Shown here piece after piece: positions 36,493-44,560 of a DNA stretch of 64,000 bases. Source of the stretch: an uncultured Eggerthella sp. (lineage in GTDB: Bacteria > Actinomycetota > Coriobacteriia > Coriobacteriales > Eggerthellaceae); assembly GCA_900540345.1 (NCBI GenBank), contig UQFK01000003.1, forward strand, positions 62,001 to 126,000. The letters are read 5' to 3'. The translations under genes were made by a program, and so were the position numbers. Numbering within the stretch: the stretch's first letter is position 1; the number at the start of each line of letters is the position of its first letter. The notes beneath the pieces are model-generated. The model did no database searches and was not told the DNA's origin. It saw only the letters and a list, made by a program, of their open reading frames with translations.

Positions 36493-38814
36493 ATGATTAC
36501 ATCGATTATCAAACGTGATGGTAGAGAGACGGCCTTCGATCAGACCAAGATCGTCGACGCGATCGAAAAAGCTTTCCAGGCTTCTGGTGCTATGCAGGAT
36601 CGTGCAGTCGCTGAACAGATCACGGACGCAGTTATCGCCAAGCTCGAGCATGGGGCGATCGAAGGAACGCCTACGGTCGAAGGCGTGCAGGATCTTGTTG
36701 AAGAAGCGCTCATCGAGGCGAACTTCAGTCAGACCGCAAAGGCTTATATCTTGTATCGTGCTGAGCGCAACCGCGTGCGCGATGTGAATAGCCGTCTTGT
36801 CCAGACTTTGAAAGATATCACGTTCTCGAAGGCAAGCGATTCGGACATGAAGCGTGAAAACGCTAACATCGATGCTGATACCGCTATGGGTACCATGCTC
36901 AAGTATGGCTCCGAATCAGCTAAGCAATTCTATGAGATGTGCGTCATCGATCCTCGTTTTGCTCGCGCGCATCGCGAAGGCGATATCCATATCCACGATA
37001 TGGATTTCTACACGCTTACCACCACCTGTTGCCAGATCGATCTGCGCCGTTTGTTCAAAGGTGGCTTTTCTACTGGTCATGGCGTGCTGCGCGAGCCGAA
37101 TGACATCGCGAGCTACTCTGCGCTTGCTTGTATCGCCATCCAATCCAATCAGAACGACCAGCACGGCGGTCAGTCCATCTGCGACTTCGATTATGGTCTT
37201 GCGCTTGGCGTGAAGAAGACCTTCAAGCGCCTCTATAAGAAGCATCTGTTCGAGGCGCTCAGTTTGCTTACCGATCTCGAGAATCCAAAAGAGACCGCTG
37301 AGATGATCATTGGTCGCGTCGAAGGGGAGACGGGTAAGGTTGCAAGCCTTGTCATGGATGCCACCTTCGAAGGAGCGATTGAATCTGAGCTTTCTGATCT
37401 GGGTATCGAGTCTGCTGTTGCTAAGCGCGCGATGAACTATGCTGAGTCATGCGCGAAGCAGGATACCGACCGAACTACTTTCCAGGCAATGGAGGCGCTC
37501 GTCCATAATCTCAATACCATGCATTCACGCGCAGGTGCTCAAACACCTTTCTCTTCGATTAACTATGGTATGGATACTTCTGCTGAGGGCCGTATGGTCA
37601 TCAAGAATATCCTGCTTGCGACCGAAGAGGGTCTTGGTAGTGGGGAGACTCCGATCTTCCCGGTTCAGATCTTCCGCGTGAAGGAAGGCATTAACTACAA
37701 TCCGGGCGATCCGAACTATGATCTATTCAAGCTCGCCATGCGCTGTTCGGCCAAGCGCCTGTTCCCGAATTTCAGTTTCGTTGATGCCCCCTTTAATCTT
37801 CAGTATTACAAGGGTACGCCTGAAACCGAGATCTCGTATATGGGTTGTCGCACCCGCGTCATGGGCAATGTTTACGATCCTGAACGAGAGATCACCACAG
37901 GACGTGGCAATCTTAGTTTCACTTCTATCAATCTACCGCGTCTTGCGATTCGCTCGAAGGGCGATCGCGAGCTTTTCTTCGATCTGCTCGATGCAAAGCT
38001 CTCGCTCGTTGTTGGTCAGCTTGATGAGCGCTTTGCCATTCAGGCTAGCAAGCATGTCTACAATGCTCCGTTCTTGATGGGGCAGGGCGTATGGATCGAT
38101 TCAGAGAAGCTCTCCACTAACGATACGCAAGAAGAAGTGCTCAAGCATGGTACGCTCACCGTTGGCTTCATTGGTCTTGCCGAAGCACTCGTTGCACTTA
38201 CGGGCAGTCATCACGCTCAGGATCCTGAATCCCAAAAGTTAGGTCTCGAGATCGTTGGTCATATGCGCGGATATCTTGATCGTTTGAGTCAAGAGCGCAA
38301 GATGAACTATTCGCTTATCGCAACGCCTGCTGAAGGCTTGTCAGGTCGTTTTGTTCGCATGGATCGTGAGCGCTATGGCTCGATTCCGGGCGTTACCGAT
38401 CGCGACTATTACACCAATGGTTTCCACGTGCCGGTCTACTTTGACATCAATGCCTTCGATAAGATCTCGCTCGAAGCTCCCTATCATGCGCTCACCAACG
38501 GCGGTCATATCTCCTATGTCGAGCTCGATGGCGATCCTACTAACAATCTCGAGGCATTTGAGTCTATCATTCGCCACATGAAAGAATCTGGCATTGGTTA
38601 TGGCTCGGTCAATCACCCAGTCGATCGCGATCCAGTATGTGGTTTTAATGGCATCATTGGTGATCGCTGTCCGAAGTGTGGTCGTACGGAAGATGATAAC
38701 GTTCGTTTCGAGCGCATTCGTCGTATCACCGGCTACTTGGTGGGCACCCTCGATCGCTTCAACGATGCGAAGCGCGCTGAAGAATCCGATCGCGTTAAGC
38801 ACTCGGTCGAGTAA
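36493..38814 (+). CDS. nrdD: Anaerobic ribonucleoside-triphosphate reductase
   Basis: 773-residue class III reductase making dNTPs under anoxia with a glycyl radical. An N-terminal ATP-cone (ITSIIKRDGRETAFDQTKIV, about 1-95) senses dATP/ATP. The catalytic barrel follows, then a C-terminal zinc site (CGFNG...CPKCGR) and the radical loop RRITGYLVGTLDRF (Gly near 747). AGGAGA lies upstream of the ATG. The stop overlaps the nrdG start (TAATG). It implies growth without oxygen. Confidence 0.96.
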   Translation: MITSIIKRDGRETAFDQTKIVDAIEKAFQASGAMQDRAVAEQITDAVIAKLEHGAIEGTPTVEGVQDLVEEALIEANFSQTAKAYILYRAERNRVRDVNSRLVQTLKDITFSKASDSDMKRENANIDADTAMGTMLKYGSESAKQFYEMCVIDPRFARAHREGDIHIHDMDFYTLTTTCCQIDLRRLFKGGFSTGHGVLREPNDIASYSALACIAIQSNQNDQHGGQSICDFDYGLALGVKKTFKRLYKKHLFEALSLLTDLENPKETAEMIIGRVEGETGKVASLVMDATFEGAIESELSDLGIESAVAKRAMNYAESCAKQDTDRTTFQAMEALVHNLNTMHSRAGAQTPFSSINYGMDTSAEGRMVIKNILLATEEGLGSGETPIFPVQIFRVKEGINYNPGDPNYDLFKLAMRCSAKRLFPNFSFVDAPFNLQYYKGTPETEISYMGCRTRVMGNVYDPEREITTGRGNLSFTSINLPRLAIRSKGDRELFFDLLDAKLSLVVGQLDERFAIQASKHVYNAPFLMGQGVWIDSEKLSTNDTQEEVLKHGTLTVGFIGLAEALVALTGSHHAQDPESQKLGLEIVGHMRGYLDRLSQERKMNYSLIATPAEGLSGRFVRMDRERYGSIPGVTDRDYYTNGFHVPVYFDINAFDKISLEAPYHALTNGGHISYVELDGDPTNNLEAFESIIRHMKESGIGYGSVNHPVDRDPVCGFNGIIGDRCPKCGRTEDDNVRFERIRRITGYLVGTLDRFNDAKRAEESDRVKHSVE

Positions 38815-39350
38815 TGACCACTCTTAGGATGTATGGAACCGCACCTGAGTCTATCGTTGATGGGCCCGGGCTGCGGTTCTCTGTTTTCGTGCAAGGGTGT
38901 TCGCATCACTGTCCAGGATGTCACAATCCAGAGTCTCAGCCAGTAGAAGGCGGTTATTCGTGCGAACCTGCGGATTTGGTGCGTGAGATTCATAAGAATA
39001 AGCTCATTCGTGGCGTTACTTTGACGGGTGGCGAACCATTCGATCAGACTGAAGGCATGTTTGAACTCGCTCGGTTGCTGCGCGCAGAAGGGTACGATCT
39101 CTGGATCTATTCAGGGTATCTGTTCGAGGATCTGATGGAGGGGCATCCACACAAGATGGCACCTGATCTCCTTGCGTTATGCGATGTGTTGGTGGACGGT
39201 CCGTTTGTTCAATCGCTCACCAGCTACGAGTTGCGGTGGAAAGGCTCATCGAATCAGCGCGTTATTGACCTTCCTGCAACATTGAAGCAGGGAAGCGTGG
39301 TTATCTGGCAACCTGAAACACTTGATTTCAGTGCGCCAAGTTCGTGGTGA
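38814..39350 (+). CDS. nrdG: Anaerobic ribonucleotide reductase activating protein (radical SAM)
   Basis: 178-residue radical-SAM activase that installs the glycyl radical on NrdD. The 4Fe-4S motif is in GCSHHCPGCHNPESQ (CxxxCxxC), with SAM-binding GGEPF downstream. Coupled to nrdD by a one-base overlap. It is the last host gene before the prophage junction. Confidence 0.95.
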   Translation: MTTLRMYGTAPESIVDGPGLRFSVFVQGCSHHCPGCHNPESQPVEGGYSCEPADLVREIHKNKLIRGVTLTGGEPFDQTEGMFELARLLRAEGYDLWIYSGYLFEDLMEGHPHKMAPDLLALCDVLVDGPFVQSLTSYELRWKGSSNQRVIDLPATLKQGSVVIWQPETLDFSAPSSW

Positions 39351-39570
39351 TGGGAGAGAAACGACGAGCTGTAAGAAAGTCACCCTCCTAGGATGAACCC
39401 ACCTAAGGAAATTTACCTATTTGCGTCCATTACGAACATTACGAACATTACGAAAACAAAAACGCCTGATAAATAGCGATTTTCAAAAAAACCGCAGGTC
39501 AGCTTTCGCGACCGAAGCGCGACCTTTTGTCCCTAAATTCGTCCCTAACCTAATTGGAATTCGTCCCTAA
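39351..39570. other. Prophage left end: candidate att/arm-site region with short direct repeats
   Basis: Between nrdG and the integrase stop. CATTACGAA is repeated three times in tandem (39428-39454). AATTCGTCCCTAA occurs exactly at 39536-39548 and 39558-39570, with a partial GTCCCTAA at 39529-39536; the last copy lies at the end of int. Such repeats are usual for arm-type or core att sites of tyrosine recombinases. The other prophage end is outside the window, so the core cannot be fixed. Confidence 0.45.
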
Positions 39571-40701
39571 AACGGAGTCGAAAACGCTATCCAATGCGCG
39601 GGCTTTGTTCTCTGTATTCGTGTGGGTATAGATCTTCAAAGCGGTATCAGGTGAAGCGTGCCCCATGAGTTCTTGGATGTCCTTCGGCGAGACACCAGAA
39701 GAGCCAAGAAGGGAAGAGAAGCTATGGCGTAGCTCATGGAGCGTTAGGCTCACTCCGAAACGCTCTCTATTCTCTTGCCACCACTTCCCGAAGTGATGAG
39801 GTGTGACAGATCTACCCGATTCGTCAGCCATGAGATGAATGTCTTTGCTCATTGGCTTATCAAAGAATGCTAAATCGCTCCCAATCTGTTCTATACGTTG
39901 CTTAGTTGCTTCTAGAGCAAATGCAACGAGAGGGATAACTCTGATACCGTTATCAGTCTTAGAATCGAGTATTTCGAGCGTAGCATCATCTATAGAGACA
40001 TTATCAACTAGAGCATCAGTGCATTCGCTACGCCTAAGACCACAACAGATAATGAGGATTATCCCATACTCGAACCTGTTTCTTGGGTCGAGCTGGGGGA
40101 GTAGTGAAGCTATTTCAGAGCGTTTCAACGCTCTTTTAGGCTTTGTGTCCGCACTCGGCCTTTCTACGTCTAAGACGGGATTGTGCTCGATGTCACCCTG
40201 CTTGTACGCGTAGGCGAAAAAGGCTTTGAGCGATGAATAGATCCCGCTAAGATATGTCCCTGATGCTGGTTTACCGCTCGGTGTATTTCCAACCCTCATT
40301 TCCTCGAATATCTTCTCAATATCTCTAGCTTTAATGCTCGCAACAGGCTTCTCTTCGCCTATCGCACGAGCGAAAGCCTTAAGATTCCAAATCTCTTTCT
40401 TTAAGCTACTCTGCTTGACCTTCCCGCTATTCTTCCTAGATACAGTGTATGGCTCGATATATGCGAGAATGCCCATATTTGAGCCGTCCCCGATAACCAT
40501 TGACAAGCCCGACAATTCTGCGATGAAGTCACGCATAGCTAATTGGGCTTGCTGATAAGTCCCCGTAAAGTTGCGTGCCTTGGTTTGGTATTTTCCAGTT
40601 TTGGGGTTCTTGCCAACTGAGACGCGAAGCTGCCATTTTCGGCAATACTTGCGTGGCTTCTTCTCACGCCTGGCAATAGAGCCTTTTCCGTTCGTTCTCA
40701 T
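39550..40701 (-). CDS. int: Prophage tyrosine recombinase (integrase)
   Basis: 383 residues from the ATG at 40701. An N-terminal AP2-like arm-binding domain (RKWQLRVSVGKNPKTGKYQTKAR), a SAM-like core-binding domain (about 65-165), then the catalytic domain with Arg in CGLRRSE, HELRHSFSS (His-x-x-Arg), the HAS of GHASPDTA and the Tyr nucleophile in IYTHT. The in-frame ATG at 40779 has a better ribosome-binding site (AAGGA, 4 nt) and would add 26 residues, but homologues usually start near MRTNGKGS. A hairpin GAACCCCG/CGGGGTTC (40743-40776) sits between the two starts. Confidence 0.93.
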   Translation of the reverse strand: MRTNGKGSIARREKKPRKYCRKWQLRVSVGKNPKTGKYQTKARNFTGTYQQAQLAMRDFIAELSGLSMVIGDGSNMGILAYIEPYTVSRKNSGKVKQSSLKKEIWNLKAFARAIGEEKPVASIKARDIEKIFEEMRVGNTPSGKPASGTYLSGIYSSLKAFFAYAYKQGDIEHNPVLDVERPSADTKPKRALKRSEIASLLPQLDPRNRFEYGIILIICCGLRRSECTDALVDNVSIDDATLEILDSKTDNGIRVIPLVAFALEATKQRIEQIGSDLAFFDKPMSKDIHLMADESGRSVTPHHFGKWWQENRERFGVSLTLHELRHSFSSLLGSSGVSPKDIQELMGHASPDTALKIYTHTNTENKARALDSVFDSVLGTNSN

Positions 40702-40911
40702 GTTAAAATGTAGCTGCCTTTCAATTCGTCCGAAGGGCATCCAGAACCCCGTTACTCGCCAAAGTTCGACGGGGTTCATTCATTCCTTGCTTCTATGAAT
40801 CAGTTATCTGTTTTCCACTGTAATTTCACATGTTTTTGTTACAATCATCAACACGAAGTCAACTTGTGACGGATCAGTGCTGGGTTCCCGAATGGGAGTA
40901 GGCTTTACGGC
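40702..40911 (-). promoter_or_regulatory. Upstream region of int
   Basis: A -35-like TTGACT on the minus strand (40862-40857) is followed by A+T-rich DNA with TAACAA at 15-nt spacing, a weak promoter candidate for int. The opposite part, near 40870-40900, holds small G/C stems with no clear terminator for the DUF3644 gene. Confidence 0.3.
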
Positions 40912-41952
40912 TTAGAATCCTTTGCCCCTGGGGTTGGCTTCGCCCCTTTTTTGTAGAGCTTTTTTTAACTCTTCTATAATCCCATCTGGCTTTTCCGATA
41001 TTGTTTGAACGATAAAATCAATAGCTTTCGTTGAATAAGTGTATTGATGCGAGTGTGTTGATTGTCCAATTTCATGCCGATATGAATATTCTGGTTTGTT
41101 TTTCATGTCATAGAACTTGATAAACAAATCTCTATCAGCTGTCGTAAACGTTTTTGGCGCACTCTTATATTTTAGAATGATGCCCTTTTTCTTCAGGCGG
41201 TTGTTTACTTGATCAACAATTTTTCCTGCTGAAAACGGATGTGTTCTGCTTGGATCTTGAAACACTTTTGCGGTACGAATCGCTTTATCAGAATCAGTAT
41301 CGTACACTACTGCGAAATCGGCATTCTTTGGGTTTTTGACAACTGCTAACTCGGTAACCATAACTGAGTAGTATCTCTGGTTTGCCTGAATAGTTATCTC
41401 CTGTTCAATCTCGGCTTCGTCAAAGAGAAACTTTTCTGCAACATCGGGCGGGTATTTCGCTCGTATCTTTTCTGGTGTTGCGGGATCTGCGGTCATCGAG
41501 AGAGTAAGGAAATGAGGAGGTATGACATCACCCATACGCCTCTCATGAAATTCAAACATTTTGTCATCGAAATTCGTCACACACGATTGAAATAAGCCGA
41601 CATAAATCTGCTCGTATTCTTCAACAATAAAATGAGTGCTTGTGTTTCGGAGCTTAATGATCCCTTCAAGATTCCTCCGCAAAGGATCTTTGGCGTTTGT
41701 GAACACTCTAGCAACGCAAAGCTCAAGCGTGATAGTTCGATCAGGATTGTCTTTGTAATAGATCGACGAGAGGCCCTGATCTTTAATCAGCTTTGCCTTT
41801 AGCATCAGCTCCCAAGCATTACACACAAAGAAAGAGAAACCTTCTACTCGATATTTGATGCTTGGTCGATTGTATATCTCGATCGCCAGAACGAAAGATT
41901 CGCTTGCTTTGTCAAGCAGACGTTCGTATGTTTTTAGTTCTTCTTCGTTCAT
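40912..41952 (-). CDS. DUF3644-domain protein, prophage accessory gene
   Basis: 346 residues from the ATG at 41952 (GGGG 5 nt upstream), starting 8 bp after the repressor stop, so it is probably expressed from the lysogen. The N-terminal IEIYNRPSIKYRVEGFSFFVCNAWELMLKAKLI and LEGIIKLRNTSTHFI match DUF3644 (about 15-200). The C-terminal half looks like a DNA-binding or winged region (PFSAGKIVDQVNNRLKKKGI). It is visibly richer in A+T than the host genes. Its position between int and cI, in the lysogenic transcript, is typical of superinfection-exclusion or abortive-infection genes; that role is an inference. Confidence 0.75.
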   Translation of the reverse strand: MNEEELKTYERLLDKASESFVLAIEIYNRPSIKYRVEGFSFFVCNAWELMLKAKLIKDQGLSSIYYKDNPDRTITLELCVARVFTNAKDPLRRNLEGIIKLRNTSTHFIVEEYEQIYVGLFQSCVTNFDDKMFEFHERRMGDVIPPHFLTLSMTADPATPEKIRAKYPPDVAEKFLFDEAEIEQEITIQANQRYYSVMVTELAVVKNPKNADFAVVYDTDSDKAIRTAKVFQDPSRTHPFSAGKIVDQVNNRLKKKGIILKYKSAPKTFTTADRDLFIKFYDMKNKPEYSYRHEIGQSTHSHQYTYSTKAIDFIVQTISEKPDGIIEELKKALQKRGEANPRGKGF

Positions 41953-41960
41953 CTTTACCC

Positions 41961-42596
41961 CTAAAACTCCCAATCAAACGGCAGCACATAATAAACCACT
42001 CTGCCTATGACTGTGATGGCCTCAGTGCCCTCAACGCCATAGTCATACACTTGAGTCTTATAAGTGGGGTCAGTCGAGTCAGGTACCAGCTCAAAGCCAT
42101 TAGCGAGCTTTCTCACTCTCTTTACTGTGGCATCGTAGCCATTCACGCAGACCGCATAGGGTTGATTATCACGCTCTACATCGTTGCAGGGGTCTACTAG
42201 AGCATAGCATCCATCGGGGAGGATCTTGTCCATGGAACGACCTTTTACCTTGAGCAAGAAAGCATCAGGGTATTGTTCTATCTTCTTAGCAGCAACGGGG
42301 TAGGCTTCTTCAATCTCTATCATCTCTATAGGAGTCCCTGCTGCGATAGACCCATATAATGGCACGTCTACGAAGTCAGAAGAAGACGAATGAGTCTTTT
42401 TCTCAGTATCAACAAGCTCAGAAATTGAGATATTGAAGATTTCAGCGAGCTTTTGAACCTTACCCATTCGAGGCTGTGACCAGCCAGACTCCCATTGGGT
42501 AACGGTTGCTCTTGTGACACCAAGCCTTTCAGCAAGTTCAGCCTGGGTCATATCTGCTGCAAGGCGCAGTGTTTTTATTTGGTTTGAAATGCCCAT
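41961..42596 (-). CDS. CI/LexA-like prophage repressor
   Basis: 211 residues from the ATG at 42596 (AGAGG 7 nt upstream; a GTG at 42605 is possible). An N-terminal XRE helix-turn-helix (MTQAELAERLGVTRATVTQWESG, about 16-40) and a C-terminal S24 autoprotease: cleavage site Ala86-Gly87 in SIAAGTP, Ser121 in GRSMDK, Lys159 in ATVKR. Self-cleavage after RecA activation would induce the prophage. Divergent from the Cro-like gene. Confidence 0.93.
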   Translation of the reverse strand: MGISNQIKTLRLAADMTQAELAERLGVTRATVTQWESGWSQPRMGKVQKLAEIFNISISELVDTEKKTHSSSSDFVDVPLYGSIAAGTPIEMIEIEEAYPVAAKKIEQYPDAFLLKVKGRSMDKILPDGCYALVDPCNDVERDNQPYAVCVNGYDATVKRVRKLANGFELVPDSTDPTYKTQVYDYGVEGTEAITVIGRVVYYVLPFDWEF

Positions 42597-42694
42597 CTCT
42601 CTCACCTCTTGGAAACTTTATTTAACATTCTAGGAAATTTTACTTGACATCACAATGTTATTTTAATTAACATTTAGTTGTCGAAAGGAATCCA
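42597..42694. promoter_or_regulatory. Lysogeny switch: divergent promoters and TAACATT operators
   Basis: Rightward -35 TTGACA (42644-42649) with TAACAT 18 nt later; leftward TTGTGA (42655-42650) and TAGAAT (42632-42627) with 17-nt spacing. The two -35 boxes abut. The half-site TAACATT occurs at 42623-42629 and 42668-42674, and inverted (AATGTTA) at 42654-42660; the last two form a 21-bp palindrome. These are the likely CI/Cro operators. Confidence 0.65.
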
Positions 42695-42889
42695 ATGGAG
42701 AATCTAAAATCCATACGCGAGGCAAAAGGGGTTAAGCTCTCTGCCGTTGCTGACTATCTTGGAGTTTCGCGTCAGACATACTCAAAGTACGAAGAAAACC
42801 AAGGTGCAATGAGTATCGATCAAGCTGTCGCGGTATGTGAGTTTCTAGGCGTTTCGGTAAATGAAATTTTTTTTGACCAACAAGGTTAA
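42695..42889 (+). CDS. Cro-like XRE-family regulator
   Basis: 64 residues, nearly all one HTH_3 domain (LSAVADYLGVSRQTYSKYEE). AAAGG lies upstream of the ATG. Divergent from the CI-like repressor across the shared operators; first gene of the rightward early operon, as for Cro. Confidence 0.88.
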   Translation: MENLKSIREAKGVKLSAVADYLGVSRQTYSKYEENQGAMSIDQAVAVCEFLGVSVNEIFFDQQG

Positions 42890-42926
42890 ATAAACTAACC
42901 AATACGACCCATTAGAAGGAATTACC

Positions 42927-43202
42927 ATGAAACGCTTTTACAGAGCAGGAATCTTTCCTGACCGATCGTTTAAATACGATGTCGTTTGGCTCGATTACCC
43001 CGCAGCTGATATCGAAGATGCTAGGAAGAAGGCTGGGGAGTTCTGCGCAGAGCATAGCTTCTGGTGGGTATTCATGATCAAGGAACTACCCAAGAAGAAA
43101 AACGAAAAGCCATGCGAAGAACCCGCCGAATATGGCTGCGATTACGATACCCGCGGCGGTCTTGACCGACTGCTTGACCATTTCAGAGGGGTGCGCCAAT
43201 GA
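42927..43202 (+). CDS. Small phage early protein
   Basis: 91 residues with no recognised domain: a mixed alpha/beta sequence with WLDYPAADIEDARKKAGEFCAE and an acidic C-terminus. AAGGAA precedes the ATG. Its stop overlaps the next micro-gene (ATGA). Confidence 0.65.
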   Translation: MKRFYRAGIFPDRSFKYDVVWLDYPAADIEDARKKAGEFCAEHSFWWVFMIKELPKKKNEKPCEEPAEYGCDYDTRGGLDRLLDHFRGVRQ

Positions 43203-43336
43203 CCACGAAAGCCAAAGGCGCGATCTGCGCCGAATCCAAACCACAAGCCAAGCCGATGAAGAACATCCCGGCATATAACTACTTCATCAAACGCTATCGC
43301 GAATGGGCGGAAGCCGGGCGCCCCCAGCTTCGCTAG
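43199..43336 (+). CDS. 45-residue phage micro-protein
   Basis: Starts in the ATGA overlap with the preceding gene. Basic, ends KRYREWAEAGRPQLR. No domain recognised. Coupling and spacing support translation. Confidence 0.5.
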   Translation: MTTKAKGAICAESKPQAKPMKNIPAYNYFIKRYREWAEAGRPQLR

Positions 43337-43349
43337 AAAGAAGGAAGAG

Positions 43350-43730
43350 ATGTGCAACACACCTGAAGAGCTGCCCATGTCGGCTGAAGCCTTCGAACGA
43401 AAGTATCCTGGCATGGTCTCGGCGATGGAGGTAGCCGCTCACAGAGCGTTGGCAACTGCGCAAGCGAGCGGCAAACCTTTAGCGAATGTTCAGTGTCTGT
43501 TTGATCTTAGCGAGGTCGCTTTTGATCTGCCCTTGGTAAAAGGCAATGCCTGCGATCGCATCAGCCAAAGCAACAATAGCTTGGTTAATGTCTCCCCGAG
43601 TTGCGGAAAGCTTTGCGTCGTTAGCGGAATCAATCGGCTCTCTTCTCATGCGCTCACCTCCTTTCTTACGGCTGGTGGAATCATTCTCGCATCACTTGCC
43701 ATCGTAGGGAACCTTAAAGGGAAAGGATAG
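43350..43730 (+). CDS. Hypothetical phage protein with C-terminal hydrophobic stretch
   Basis: 126 residues. AAGGAAG lies just before the ATG. The first 48 residues look like a normal soluble protein (AEAFERKYPGMVSAMEVAAHRAL). The remainder is Ser/Asn/Cys-rich and ends in a hydrophobic run (FLTAGGIILASLAIVG). The central-to-distal part lies opposite a leftward ORF with a perfect ribosome-binding site, so the 3' half may not be the functional reading. Confidence 0.4.
   Translation: MCNTPEELPMSAEAFERKYPGMVSAMEVAAHRALATAQASGKPLANVQCLFDLSEVAFDLPLVKGNACDRISQSNNSLVNVSPSCGKLCVVSGINRLSSHALTSFLTAGGIILASLAIVGNLKGKG
43479..43649 (-). CDS. Leftward 56-residue micro-gene, antisense to the 43350 ORF
   Basis: The minus strand has AAAGGAGGTGAGCGC immediately before an ATG (43649) and 56 codons giving a balanced, helical sequence (DINQAIVALADAIAGIAFYQGQ). 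The same type of ribosome-binding site, AAAGGAGGTGGCTCC, precedes the leftward micro-gene at 44215. No promoter or terminator is clear. Function unknown. Confidence 0.5.
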   Translation of the reverse strand: MRREPIDSANDAKLSATRGDINQAIVALADAIAGIAFYQGQIKSDLAKIKQTLNIR

Positions 43731-43732
43731 CC

Positions 43733-43888
43733 ATGATCCTAACGCCACAAGAAGCAGCACAGAGAGTAAAGGTCTCAGAGCAGACCATACGCCGCCTGTG
43801 TCGTAATGGCTCCTTACGTTGCAGGAAGGTAGGGAAGCAGTGGCGTATAGCCTCTGCTGACCTACTGAGGTTCTACGAAGCCAAGTAG
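43733..43888 (+). CDS. Excisionase-family (HTH_17) DNA-binding protein
   Basis: 51 residues: LTPQEAAQRVKVSEQTIRRLCRNGSLRCRKVGKQWRI is the winged-helix excisionase/MerR-like pattern, ending in DLLRFYEAK. GAAAGGA lies 5 nt before the ATG. It could be Xis for the integrase or a small regulator. Confidence 0.82.
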   Translation: MILTPQEAAQRVKVSEQTIRRLCRNGSLRCRKVGKQWRIASADLLRFYEAK

Positions 43889-43895
43889 TTACACA

Positions 43896-44029
43896 GGGAG
43901 CATCAGCATCTCCTCTGACTTCTTCCATGAATCACTCATAAAACGCTGATGCTCCCTTTGTGCCTACTGGCACAAAGGATATGCGAGTGCCTTCATATCG
44001 AGTGGGCATTCGGATTCACCCGCATATCC
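43896..44029 (+). ncRNA. Three contiguous stem-loops downstream of the excisionase gene
   Basis: Stem A GGGAGCATCAGC (43896-43907) pairs with GCTGATGCTCCC (43945-43956). Hairpin B TTTGTGCC/GGCACAAA (43957-43976) starts at the next base. Stem C GGATATGCG (43977-43985) pairs with CGCATATCC (44021-44029), with an inner AGTGCC/GGCATT helix. No unpaired base separates the three helices. This is strong evidence for a folded RNA, or a DNA site, of unknown role. Confidence 0.5.
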
Positions 44030-44048
44030 GCACCTTGAAAGTTGAATA
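44030..44048 (+). repeat. Recurring motif, copy 1
   Basis: GCACCTTGAAAGTTGAATA follows stem C directly. Copies 2 and 3 are at 44561-44579 and 53334-53352; the consensus is GCAMYTTGAAAGYWGAATA. Confidence 0.6.
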
Positions 44049-44051
44049 GGC

Positions 44052-44080
44052 ATAAAAACGCCCCAGTAACGTCTGGGGCA
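44052..44080 (-). terminator. Terminator of the leftward micro-gene
   Basis: CGCCCCAG and CTGGGGC with a short loop; on the minus strand the stem is followed by TTTTTATG, 10 bp after the micro-gene stop. Confidence 0.75.
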
Positions 44081-44089
44081 GACGGCTGC

Positions 44090-44215
44090 CTAATGCTTAG
44101 CAGCTTTGTGGTTGGCAAGAGTGGTGCCAGCTTTTGACTTGCTTCCTTTTGATGATGAATGGGAAGCCAGAGTCTTAGCAGCTTTACCGACTTTGCCGCC
44201 ATGGTGTACGGCCAT
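44090..44215 (-). CDS. Leftward 41-residue basic micro-protein
   Basis: Lys/Ala/Ser/His-rich (GKVGKAAKTLASHSS). AAAGGAGGTGGCTCC precedes the ATG at 44215, and a terminator follows. No family recognised. Its high basicity could suit nucleic-acid binding. Confidence 0.65.
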   Translation of the reverse strand: MAVHHGGKVGKAAKTLASHSSSKGSKSKAGTTLANHKAAKH

Positions 44216-44254
44216 GGAGCCACCTCCTTTCCAATCTTGGATGGTTGAGGGTTT

Positions 44255-44292
44255 ATGAAAGAAGTCCGAATGCAACTTGTAACTTCTTTCAT
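44255..44292. promoter_or_regulatory. 11-bp inverted repeat between divergent early genes
   Basis: ATGAAAGAAGT (44255-44265) and ACTTCTTTCAT (44282-44292) are exact inverted copies. A second palindrome, CCACATATTGTGG (44305-44317), lies next to it. They sit in the leader of the leftward micro-gene and upstream of the rightward HTH gene, fit for operators. Confidence 0.5.
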
Positions 44293-44350
44293 GGCATAAG
44301 CATACCACATATTGTGGGTACAGATGTTCGACACACAAAAAGGAGTACGA

Positions 44351-44539
44351 ATGAATTTCAATGTTGCTGAGCTCTGCAAGTTAAGAGGCATATCGATTGC
44401 TGAAGCTGCTAGACGAGCGAAGGTGTCTCGTCGTGTGGTTAGTAAATGGCAACTTCACGGAGTTGAGAAAGCACAACTGGGTTGCATCAAGCGACTTGCT
44501 GATGCGCTTGAATGCTCCATCGAGGATCTGATCAAGTAG
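44351..44539 (+). CDS. Small XRE-family HTH protein
   Basis: 62 residues from the ATG at 44351 (AAAGGAGT upstream). SIAEAARRAKVSRRVVSKWQLHG is a helix-turn-helix; the rest matches Cro/C1-type folds. Probably a regulator of the early region, possibly acting on the palindromes just upstream. Confidence 0.85.
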   Translation: MNFNVAELCKLRGISIAEAARRAKVSRRVVSKWQLHGVEKAQLGCIKRLADALECSIEDLIK

Positions 44540-44560
44540 CTGTCCTTATGCCTATTCAGC

